From the NCBI GenBank assembly GCA_024704765.1, contig JAKMXF010000332.1, positions 985,080 through 1,049,079 of the forward strand: a stretch of DNA of 64,000 nucleotides, in the 5' to 3' direction. Below the pieces are notes generated by a model. That model searched no databases, was not told the DNA's origin, and was given only the letters and a program-made list of their open reading frames with translations. Positions 45,046-54,787 of this stretch are shown here, piece by piece. A program made the translations under genes and the position numbers. Origin of the DNA: Oopsacas minuta. Taxonomy: Eukaryota; Porifera; Hexactinellida; Lyssacinosida; Leucopsacidae. Each line of letters opens with the position of its first letter. Position 1 is the first letter of the stretch.

Positions 45046-47321
45046 CAGGGGTCTTCAACCTGCGACTCGCGGGATAATTCTTGTTTTTGTTTATTTTGTC
45101 TTCACTTTGTTAATTTTGAAATTTGTGGTATTTTATTCAACAGATATTGTGAATATACTTAAGTATTAGCACTTTTTTGTTTCTCAATTCTGAAAACCTT
45201 GATGGTGTTTAAAGTGTATAGAAGACCTTTGTTGTCTTGAGTAATTTATTTAAGTCTTCAGTCAACATTCAAATACAAACAAAAGTATAAATCAGAAATA
45301 TTTGGCAATATACAATTTCATATTCGGATTTCAAATACTCTCCAAATACACATTTTTTATTATTCATTATTTATTTACGTATCCACTATGGCTACTTCTA
45401 CGTCAAAAAACGGAAGATACAAGAAGAAAATCGGTCATTCAAGATAGAATGGGAAATAAAGTATTTTTTCGTGGAGGACAGTGGCAAGTTCATTTGCCTA
45501 ATATGCCGTGAAACAATAGCTTCCGCTAAAAAAAGGAAACTTTGAAAGGCATTACAATACCATACACCAATCAAATTTTGTGGGAATTCTTGGGGAATCA
45601 CGAAAGGCTAAACTAGACAATCTTAAAAAAACTTGAAGAGTGAACAATCAATCTTTTCAAAAAATGATAATTCGGTTAAGTCGATCACAGCAGTTAGCTT
45701 TGCTATTAGCAATATAATCGCGAAACGTATGAAACCATTTACGGATGGTGAATTTATAAAGGAATGCCTAAATGAATTCGCTGATCAATGTTGTCCAGAC
45801 AAAAAACAACTAATACAGCAAGTCTCCTTGAGCGCTACGACAGTAATGCGCCGAGTGGAATCAATTTCAAAAAACATTCATACACAACTATTGGAAAAGA
45901 CAAATTGTTTTAGTTTCTGTAGCTTGGCACTTGATGGAAGTAAAGATATTTGTTATGTTGGACAATTGGCAATATGGATAAGAGGCGTTGATGAAAACTT
46001 CAACATTACCGAGGAATTACTGTCTCTGAGTTCTATGCAGGGAAGAACTCGTGGCATTGATATTTTCGAAGAGTTTCTTAAGACTGTGTCAGAAAATAAC
46101 ATTCCTGCCTTAAGGTTATCTGACATTTCAACAGATGGAGCTCATCAATGCTTGGTACAGGTACAGGGTTTAAAGGTCAAGTTCTACGATGGTAGACAGA
46201 CAATAATGTGACAGAAATATCATGGTATCACTGTATTATTCATCAAGAGGCCCTATGTGCGAAAACACTTGGACGGGAAAATGTTATGAAGTTGATAGTA
46301 GACGTTGTAAATTTTATCAGATCTAAAGGAGTGAATCATAGGGAATTTAAAGAATTTTTGAAAGATCTCGATTCAGATTACGGAGATGTATTATATTTTA
46401 CAAGTGTTAGGTGGCTGAGTAGAGGAGTAGTTCTTAAAAGAGTTTGGGAATTACGAGATGAAATATCAAGTTTCTTAGCCTCAAAGGACAAGAAAGTTCC
46501 TGAATTCGAAGGTACAAATTGAACTAGCGACTTTGCCTTCCTTGTAGATATGACTACACACCTAAGTATTCTAAATTCCATACTTCAGGGGAAGAACAAG
46601 TTGATTCATGAACTTTATGCCACAATTCGAAGTTTTGAGATGAATTCGCTCTATTTAAGTAACAGCTTAAAAATAACAATTTTTCTCACTTTCCAGCACT
46701 AAAGTCACAAGATAGTGCCGATGGACCAAATATGCTGAAATTATTTCAAATCTCCAAGAAAACTTTGATACTCAATTTAGAGATTTTAGAAATCAACAAC
46801 AAAGCTTCGAGGTTTTCACAGCCTTTCAGTTTTGATCCGAAATATGCTCCACGAGAGCTTCAACTTGAACTCGTAAACCTACAGTCTAGCATAGATCTCG
46901 AGGCAGAATTCAAGGATGTTGGAGTAATTAGTTTCTATAAAACTCTTCCTTCAGATCTATCCTGCTATTTTAAAACACGCAAGAAGGATAGCTAGTTTAT
47001 TTGGAAGCACTTACACTTGCGAGGCATTTTTCTCTAAAATGGAATATATAAAGAACTAATATAGAACTAATTTGACTGATGACCACCTCATGACGTTCTT
47101 CGTATTTCATCGACTGGTATGAAACCTATTATAGATGGTATCTTAATACAACAAGAAAAACAGTACCAACCTTCACATTAATATTTTAATATGATAAATT
47201 ACTCATAATAATACAGTACTATATGAAATATAGAATACGTGATACTTAACTTTTAATGCGGCTCGCCAATCTAATACGAATCTGATATTTGGCTCTTAGA
47301 AGAAAAAGGTTGAAGGCCCTG
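45046..47321 (+). mobile_element. hAT element with inverted ends
   Basis: The left end CAGGGGTCTTCAACCTGCGA and the inverse of the right end CAGGGCCTTCAACCTTTTTC form imperfect inverted repeats, and both continue into GCGGCTCGC-like text. The flanks (ATCTACAG and CACTAAAC) do not form a clear 8-bp duplication. It carries one decayed transposase. Confidence 0.85.
45388..47181 (+). pseudogene. hAT transposase (GTF2IRD2/EPM2AIP1-like)
   Basis: It starts near 45388 with a broken BED-type zinc finger (FICLICRETIASAKKRNFERH in shifted frames, Cys-x2-Cys then His). Then a long open frame: KPFTDGEFIKECLNEFADQC, SATTVMRRVESISKNIH, CSLALDGSKDICYVGQLAIW (first Asp), RLSDISTDGAHQCLV (second Asp region, with MxG replaced), a shift near 46205, CIIHQEALCAKTLG, YFTSVRWLSRGVVLKRVWEL, and the C-terminal part FDPKYAPRELQLELVNLQS and FYKTLPSDLSCYFKT, ending STGMKPIIDGILIQQEKQYQ-PSH. 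About five breaks. The wording is that of the GTF2IRD2/EPM2AIP1/ZBED8 branch of hAT. Confidence 0.9.
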
Positions 47322-48438
47322 CACTAAACGATCCTAATTTTGAAAGTTTGTATTTTTTGTTGGTATGGCGCCACCCAATCTGGTAACTACCCCCCGTAAC
47401 CGCTATCTCAGGGGCCCTCTTATCCCTTGACTGTAATTAGAAAATTCTTTTACTGGTATACTTCTTATCAGAGTTCTACTGTACAAGTATAAGTACTGTA
47501 CAAGTATAAGTACTGTACAAGTAAAATTTAATTGTACACTTGATTAATTCGTACTATAGTACACCCTCGTTTATCAACTTATTTAAATTCTACTCTCGCT
47601 AATCCAATTACAAGACCCAAGAAAATTGTATCGAAATTTACATAAAATACAGCAAAGATAACTAATTGTTAATTATTTTAACCTGAAATCCCCTGTCATA
47701 TCAGTGCAGCACTCGATTCAAAATTTTCTAGGACAGTTTCGAATTATCGAGGTGGTGCTTTCCCATAGGATAATTAATATTCATTCACTAATCCGGACAA
47801 TTCATAACTTGATGTCATCTGGACGTTGGTACAGGACTGTTGAGATTAGCAAGGGCGTACTGTACCTATCTTAAACAACAATTTACTTTCAATTCATTTT
47901 GATCGAATATAACGTAGACTCGAAAAGTTCACAATAATTTTTGGTTCTCGAAGGGGTTATGCCCTATCCTTGTTCCACCATACTTGTTTTGATATCTCAT
48001 TCGACATTAGGCTTTTTAATTGCTAACCAAATTCACGCAGTTGCTGGCACTCTAGCCAGTTAGTTTAATCAAATATCAATATTTAACACTCTGCATGGTT
48101 TCAAAGTTGGAGCAATTTTGAACAATTTCGCCGAAAGATTGGTTACTGCGGAGATATATTGGCTTATTTTGACAAAAATTTTGCTTTTCTGTAGTGCAGG
48201 GCTCTAGCCCATGTCAGGTTGGTCAAGTTAACCTGAGCACTCATGTGACCTTTCCCTACTTGAGCGAAGTCGTAGATGGGTGACCACATCTTTTAGCGAG
48301 CCCACAAATGGCTAAAGCCAATAAGGAGTGGAATTACCCATGACTTTGATAAAGAATTCAACACTAGAAGTGTGTTAACTAAGCGAATCCAATACTATTC
48401 ACAATTTAACAAATAAATCGAGGAATCAAGGAAATAAG
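47322..48438. other. no gene recognised
   Basis: 1.1 kb of AT-rich DNA containing a short tandem repeat (47477-47527). Near 48198, CAGGGCTCTAGCCCATGTCA then GGTTGGTCAAGTTAACCTGA resembles the start of the MITE at 51787, so an old copy of it may lie here. Confidence 0.5.
47477..47527. repeat. three 17-bp tandem repeats
   Basis: The unit TACTGTACAAGTATAAG occurs three times in a row, the third with two changes at its end. GTAC-rich and partly palindromic. Confidence 0.9.
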
Positions 48439-49449
48439 TTGCACTTAATTGATCAATCAAACACTGCATTTCTTACGTATGCATCACGATATACAACCTG
48501 GAAAAATCACCCACAATTAAGTTTTGAAGGTTATTCCTTCAGGTTTGACAGACTTAATGCGAGCAATACGAAAAAGGGATTGCGATGTCGTACCCGAGAT
48601 TGCAATGGAGGTTTATATACAAATGTCAATCAAGATAATGCAACTATGTCGAGCTTTCTACTAGTCATAAAGATCATTGTATTCCGGATCTATAGAATAG
48701 GGTTGTTGAAGAAATAATTCTGATCTTAAGATAAAGTGCGAACTAAAGTAACTCATATCACTGTATTATATAATGAATCTTCTGCGCTGCTCTCACAGAA
48801 TAATAATGGTGCATCAAGATTTCTTTGGTTCAATCAAATTGACTCTTGTACCTTGAAAGGCTTAGCCATTTTCCTGCACTTCCGATGTCGCGAGGTGAAC
48901 TAACTATACCAAATCACAAAGTAAACTTATTGCAGGTTGTGATTTTCACATGTTTTCTTCCCTAATAATAATATAATAATTTTTAGTATAGAAGAAAGCA
49001 TTTGTAGGCTCTCTCCTAAGTCTCATTGATGTGCTGATGGTAAATTTAAAAGTGTACCTAATATATATAGACAGATTTTCACTATCCATGGCTTTGAGGG
49101 CGACAAACTCATTTCTTTGGTTTATTGTCTACTATCTTCTAAAACACGAGCAATATATTCTCAAGTTTTTCATTCCCTTAAAGATAAAGCTGACACTCTA
49201 TCTGTAATTTTGATGCCCACATTATTTACCTGTGACTTTGAAAGTGCTAAATATCAAGTGTCAGGACAGAGTTCCCTACCACTCATATTCGTGGATGTTA
49301 CTTCCATTTTGCCAGGCAATATATAGGCGTGTACAACTATTAGGATTATCAATGATCTATATATATTACGAAGGTCATAGAGTGCATATTCGTAAACTTC
49401 TTGCGATTAGATTTATCCAGGTTGATCTTATCCCTCAATCCTTCGATTA

Positions 49450-50783
49450 CAGGGGCATTCAATAAATACTAATCATACCATCTAAAACTATAAATACTTG
49501 TGTAAAGTTGGTAATTTTTGCTATGAATGTTCAAAGTAGTCTCCTTTATACGCTACAACTGAATTTGGCCTTTTAATCCAATTTTCAAATGTCTTTCTAT
49601 ACTGATCCATGGGTATGACTTCAAGGTATCTGTAAATTGCCCGACCGAGGCTGAGCCGATCCTCAAATTCGCGTCGGAGAGGTTATTTTTGAGTTTTCCA
49701 AACAGCCAGAAGTTACATGGGGCTATATCACGGAGTAAGGTGGATGTGGATCTTCGTGCATACCCATATCTTTAATTTTTTGCCTTACAGCCAAAGGTTT
49801 ATGCGTTCTAGCATTATCGTGCAAAATTTTGGGACCACAAGTTCCAGCCTTTGGACGACGCATAAGATAGTGTTTTTCAACCTCAGGCAACACCACATCT
49901 GCGTAAAATTGTCCTGTGAGTGTCTGACCTTTGGGAACAGGGATTTGGGCTACAGGACCTAGGCCATCGAAAAATATGCAGTACAAGACCCTCGGGGCAC
50001 GGAAGTCGGACACACAAACAGCTGGGGGTACCTCTCCCTTCTTTAGCCATACCCTGCCATCCTGCTTTCTGATCGGTAGTTTGAATTGTATCCATGTTTC
50101 ATCTCAGGTTACAATTTCTAATAACCGCCTAAGGTTACTCCCTTCATAAATTTCAACGTTTTCCTTAGCCATTTGGAGTCTCGCGTCCTTTTATGGAAAA
50201 GTTAAGCAATGTGGTACCCATCGCACTTGAACCTTCCTCAGCTCTAAATCCGCCTTCAGAATTGTGTGTGCACTTCCCGTTGAAATGCCAACATAGTTAG
50301 CTACCTCCTCAACCGAAGAATGCGGAAAAGACTCGACATATTCCTTTACTTCACTCAATTTGTCATTGTTGGTCGCCAGTTTTGGTACTCCAGGACGAGG
50401 GGGGTCTTGGACAGAGGTTCTACCTTCCCTAAATAGGCTCACCCACCATCTGACAGTTGAATACGATAAAGTATCTTCTCTACATATCGTTGCCAACTCG
50501 TCATGAATAGACTTTGGAGGGATTTCGAGAATGGTGCGAAATATGATGTACGTTCGTTGTACAAGTTCCGAAGAATTTGAACAAGAAGCCATGAAAAGTC
50601 TAAAGGACAAAATGTAGGTTTCTAAAAACAACCGAAACTTGGGAAATAATTAAGCGATCAACTCTTTCTAAGTTTTGTTAGAAAGTTGAAATATGGTTCT
50701 ATATAATTGCACTGAGAAATACTAGCTTAGAACTGCTATTTCATTATAAATATACAGTGATTAGTATATATTGAATGCCCCTG
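49450..50783. mobile_element. mariner element with TA duplication
   Basis: The left end is CAGGGGCATTCAATAAATAC and the inverse of the right end CAGGGGCATTCAATATATAC; 26-bp repeats with one mismatch. TA flanks both ends (49448-49449 and 50784-50785). Length 1334 bp, with one transposase on the minus strand. It is inserted in the coding region of a MULE. Confidence 0.96.
49521..50592 (-). pseudogene. mariner transposase, few breaks
   Basis: About 350 residues from MASCSNSSELVQRTYIIFRT at 50592 to the TAG at 49521. HTH region: STVRWWVSLFREGRTSVQDP, with the PRPG hook and SSVEEVANYVGISTGSAHTI. A shift near 50195 leads to the block ending EIVT-stop-DETWIQ, where TGA stands for the usual Gly before the first catalytic Asp. 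Then FDGLGPVAQIPVPKGQTLTG, KILHDNARTHKP (second Asp) and HPPYS. A 1-nt loss at about 49735 shifts into DIAPCNFWLFGKLKNNL (third Asp), and the frame runs on to KGDYFEHS. Three breaks only, catalytic acids kept, so a fairly recent copy. Confidence 0.94.
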
Positions 50784-51719
50784 TACATAAAACAGCATTG
50801 TCCTCCTGAACTGCAGAGCCTTTTTAATACTTTGAGAACTACTGGATAGCAGTGTTGATCGTAATCTTTGAATATTCACGGGTTAAACGGAGGACAAATA
50901 ACAATCTTGAAGGTTGGCGCTTGAGCCTAAATTGGGCTATTGGGAAAACACATGCTAACAATTACGAATTCATCTCAAAATTGATCAGAGAGCCAGGGGG
51001 CAACGGAAACTCTACTATTCCAAATTGAAGCTGGTAATATCGAACGATACTCAAGTAGAACAAAGTGTAAGCAAATCAATGAAAGAATTGACATTATTTC
51101 AAGAGAATATAACATTGGGAAAAGGAATGTGGGTGAGATTCTACTCGAAATAGCGCATAATTTGTTTCAACCAACAGGTATTTCACTTTAACAGAGTATT
51201 TAGCATTTAACGCACTTCTAAAAATAATAATAGACAATTGTTTTTTCATATTCTTCAAGTATTGTTCCTAATATTAATCATCTATTACCCATTAAATTAA
51301 TTATTTTCCTTATACTACATTGCATTTCTATATTCGCTGTTTTGTGGATTCGCTAAAATAAATGGTTGCTCGCATTGCGCCTCGAGGTATTCAATGGACA
51401 AACAAACCGACAAACAACAATTGAGATTTTATGATATTGATGTTGTTTACAATATTCAGACTCAGCATACTCGAGTATACTAGTATTGTCGTTGAAAGCA
51501 TGATTCTACCTCATTTTTGAAATTTGTTTACTTTATATTCATTAAACAACTGTAAATTTTCAAATGAGAAACTTGAAAATGCGAAATTCGGATTCAGCAT
51601 TATCGGTATATTTTGTTAAGTTTATTGAATTCTATTTACCTCCTTGATAAACACGATAAATACATAGTTATGCGACAATTTCAAAATCGCATACCGTAAA
51701 TCCTTTCCTTGACAACGGA

Positions 51720-51764
51720 CAAACAAACAAACAAACAAACACAAACAAACAGACAAACAACAAT
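51720..51764. repeat. (AAAC)n microsatellite
   Basis: About 45 bp of CAAA units, slightly interrupted, followed directly by CAACAATTGAGAT. A similar, shorter arrangement occurs at about 51398-51426. Confidence 0.9.
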
Positions 51765-51786
51765 TGAGATATAATAATATAGATAT

Positions 51787-51955
51787 CAGGGCCGTAGTCA
51801 TCGATCCGGTTGGTCAGGTTTCAACCTGACCGATTATGCTACCAAATTTTCCAATAATACACCAACTGGTCCAGTTGTACAAGTTAACCTGACCACTTTG
51901 TCTTGTTTGTGCTGTATTCAACCGGACCACTTGTATTTTCATGTCTACGGCCCTG
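51787..51955. mobile_element. 169-bp MITE
   Basis: The left end CAGGGCCGTAGTCAT and the inverse of the right end CAGGGCCGTAGACATG are inverted repeats of about 16 bp with one mismatch. The interior is rich in inverted GGTCAGGTT/AACCTGACC words. No coding capacity. No target duplication could be read, so the superfamily (hAT-like by its CAGGG start) is a guess. Confidence 0.75.
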
Positions 51956-52309
51956 TAGTGGCGACATGTATTTCTACAAGTATGTAATACATTCATTCGG
52001 CCAAAAGTGCACTGTTTCTGGAATATTTACTCCAGCATAATAATACCAAACTTGTTTAACCAATCCCTGGTACTGTAATATTGCCCTTGCCATTGCCTTA
52101 GTGTTTTTAAATGCTATGTTCAAGCCGAAATTCCAAACTATCTTAAATTCGTTATCATTAAATAAAATGTACGATCAATTGATTCAATTTTGTTTATATC
52201 TTCCCGAATATTTCATATTGAGTTATGGTTCCTTATAAAAATAATATGTGTAGCAGGTATAGGATAATAGTCTGTATAACATGTTTCAATTCCACACTTT
52301 GATATAGTT

Positions 52310-52912
52310 ATGAAATTTCGGTTTTGTGGCGATTCAGACTGCCCTGATTGGGTACTTGCCGAAATAAGTGTTCTATCAAAAATGACATTATTAAAGATTC
52401 GATTGTTGGTTACTCAAATTGTTAACTACATTCTTGTTGGAAAGATTAACTATCATTCAATTGAAAAGATTGCTAATGATCCAAAATTTGATATATCTGA
52501 AGTAAAGGCCAGTGTTGCTGCAATTTCCTTTATTCTTAAGAATGCCATCCGCCATGCAGTTGATAGTGATAATTTATCGAACGAATTACAGCAGCTAGGA
52601 TTACAAAAAGATACAAGTATTGCTCTCTCAAGAATCTATGATGAAAATAGTGACAAATTGACAGTATGCATGAAGGAACATAGTCTACGTCTATCCCGTT
52701 TAATTAAAGTTGACTGGCGTGTTGATTATGTACTATCCTCAAGCGCTTTGTTTGATGTAAATGGGCCATCTTTTGAATTAAATTTGAGGACTATTTTGCA
52801 CTATTTGCTTCCTAATTTTCATCAAGTTTTGGTTGCTATCTCCAGAGAAAAATTCAGAATTATATTAACAGAACTGAAACAAGCTTGTAAAATCATGGAA
52901 TCTGCCTTATAA
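52310..52912 (+). CDS. COMM domain-containing protein 4
   Basis: A complete 200-residue protein. COMMD4 is a subunit of the Commander complex (CCC part), which recycles endosomal membrane proteins with Retriever and has links to NF-kB and copper handling. The start MKFRFCGDSDCPDWVLAEIS is the family's own N-terminus. An all-helical HN domain follows (about residues 1-115, with EVKASVAAISFILKNAIRHA and LSNELQQLGL), then the C-terminal COMM domain (about 130-200) with the hallmark VDWRVDYVLSSSAL and FRIILTELKQA. Length agrees with human COMMD4 (about 199). ATG at 52310, stop TAA at 52910-52912. There is no intron, although the vertebrate gene has several, and no frame break. No poly(A) tail or target duplication marks it as a recent retrocopy. 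Confidence 0.96.
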   Translation: MKFRFCGDSDCPDWVLAEISVLSKMTLLKIRLLVTQIVNYILVGKINYHSIEKIANDPKFDISEVKASVAAISFILKNAIRHAVDSDNLSNELQQLGLQKDTSIALSRIYDENSDKLTVCMKEHSLRLSRLIKVDWRVDYVLSSSALFDVNGPSFELNLRTILHYLLPNFHQVLVAISREKFRIILTELKQACKIMESAL

Positions 52913-54359
52913 TTGGTGACATTTATTCTATGAAGAATTCATACTATGGATATGTTTACTGCGTGATTATTGTGTTAATATTTTGTATCATGTCCAGTGT
53001 TTTTCCGTAAACCGAGTTAATCGCTTCATTAACCACGTTTCTGTCATTTAATCATCCCCTACGCTCATCTAGACTTTAGAAGTTGGAGAGGATAAATTGA
53101 AATTAATTATTACAGTACCTACAGCAACAGGTACGGTGGATCTCGTTTCTACTAATTTATCGCTTAGACGAGCTTAAATTTTCACATAACTAGGTTCTTT
53201 CAGGCTACAGTGGATACCCAATTGGGATTAGTTGAGTTTATATGAACTCCGGAAATGGCGACCAAATTTTGACAATCCGTTAGTGTTTGTACTCTCTGTA
53301 TATGTCAATCGTTATAGTACACTAACCAACCATAGCTATTTGAAAACAGCTAAATTTTCTATTATTGTGAAAGGCAATAGGACATTCATTGGGCAATTCG
53401 TGCATTCCTTGGCGCTGAATGGATCCAACTAATGATCCAAATACAATCATTAATCCATCACATACACGGCCACAAACCAATCCATATTCAAATGGAATAC
53501 GGATATCAAAATGAAAATTATGTGTAATCTATGAAATCCATAAATTTAATGGATCTGATGGATTCTTTTGGATATTAAAGAATCCAAATCTCTCCAAAAT
53601 CCATGAATCTTGATAGAGTAAATTCAATTCCATTCAAATTGACTTAGTGGTCTCTTAGCTTCGAAATTTGCCGAATTGAGACACGCTGTACTAAAGTATA
53701 AATTTTTTACACTTTGCACTTTTTCTTTTCACGACTACATAATGTTATCGTCTGTGATTAATAATACATAGATGTAAAATGATTCACCTATCGTATTGTG
53801 TAGATTTCCTTAACTGGCCCAAATATTTATGCTTAAATTTCAAGAAATATTGTTTATTTGAATAGTAAATATAACCCACTTCTTATGGTAAATGCATGAG
53901 GAACGATATACTATTCATTGGAACTCAATTGATTGTCCAAACGACACATGAGGTAGTTTGAGATATCTAACCGCATATAACCGACTTCATAATGAGTAGA
54001 ATATCGTTTATCCCCCTATAAACCACTTATCTTCGAAATTTATCATAGTTCAATGAAGAGTCAATGAAGAGTCGATGAAGTTAGACGAATACCCATTCGG
54101 GAGTTAGAAGAAATGATAGTTATATCAAAAATCCACACTATACTCGATTATATCGGAAGATCAAAAACTGTCGAAGGTTCTACACAATAGGTCCAGAAAA
54201 TTTTCAATCATATCCAGAAAATTATTTGATCATTTTATCACATAATTATTAACACGTTCTAAATTGTTTATTTAAAACATAAATACTTAGTTGTATTTAC
54301 AGATTCTGATCTTATTATCGTATTCCACCCTCTACTATCGAATAGAATACAGTTGTGTT
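52913..54359. other. no gene recognised
   Basis: COMMD4 3' flank and intergenic DNA. Around 53100-53310, text such as TACAGTGGATACCCAATTGG and ATGAACTCCGGAAATGGCGA resembles 61740-61830, so both may carry an old pogo-type repeat. Around 53440-53640, ATCCAAAT/ATGGATT words repeat in both directions. Confidence 0.45.
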
Positions 54360-54520
54360 TAGTAACTTTTGTGATCGTATCGTAGCAGGTGATGAGTCTT
54401 GGTTTGATTATTATGAACCAGGGAGTGAATGTCAATCGAAACTATTGAAAATGCACGATGAACCGGTACCCATAAAGGTGCACAGTGGTTTGAAATGGGA
54501 GTTAGTAAAGAATAGGTATT
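54360..54520 (+). pseudogene. mariner transposase scrap
   Basis: A single block of a mariner transposase: NFCDRIVAGDESWFDYYEPG (the first catalytic Asp is in GDESW), then KLLKMHDEPVPIKV, which corresponds to the wording KHPGEPxPxK of the family. Nothing before or after is readable. Confidence 0.78.
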
Positions 54521-54787
54521 CTAGTACTAGATAGCCATATGCAATGTATTATTTGCGAATAGGTTATCGTATCCGAGGAATCGTATGGGGTAATCAAATT
54601 TCTTCTATGGCTTCTAGATTTCTGGATATGACGTCATCACATATTATGATGACGTCACATTTAAAAAATTATTTAATAAAACTCATAGAAATTTCCACTT
54701 CATAAGAAAAATCTCCTACTCTGTATATATACTATTACCCTGTATAGTATTTGGATAAGAGTGTATAGATTTAACATTTTAATGAAT

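Larger units (their letters stand above)
48439..51170 (+). pseudogene. FLYWCH-type MULE transposase, split by a mariner
   Basis: A Mutator-like transposase. The N-terminal FLYWCH zinc finger is readable at 48520-48680: LSFEGYSFRFDRLNASNTKK, then RCRTRDCNGGLYTN and (shifted) SHKDHCIP. The MULE core at 49020-49420 has CADGKFKSVPNIYRQIFTIH (first Asp), LVYCLLSSKTRAIYSQVF and TCDFESAKYQ (second Asp). A mariner at 49450-50783 interrupts it. Coding resumes at about 50786 with PPELQSLFNTLRTTG, NNLEGWRLSLNWAIGKTHAN (the ExW-like region with Glu) and ETLLFQIEAGNIERYSSRTK, ending near 51170. At least six breaks. It is a diverged relative of the MULE at 62272-63664. Confidence 0.85.
51171..52309. other. 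intergenic DNA upstream of COMMD4
   Basis: Contains the (AAAC)n tract and the 169-bp MITE listed separately. The motif GACAAACAACAATTGAGAT occurs twice (about 51409 and 51752), next to ACAAAC tracts both times, which suggests two old copies of one repeat. No gene recognised. No clear promoter motif was identified. Confidence 0.5.

Noticed and set aside
52310-52912. Possible RAG2-like partner left of the RAG1-like gene
   Set aside because: In RAG-type transposons RAG2L lies tail to tail with RAG1L, so this + strand frame was checked. It is plainly COMMD4, with no kelch repeats or PHD finger.
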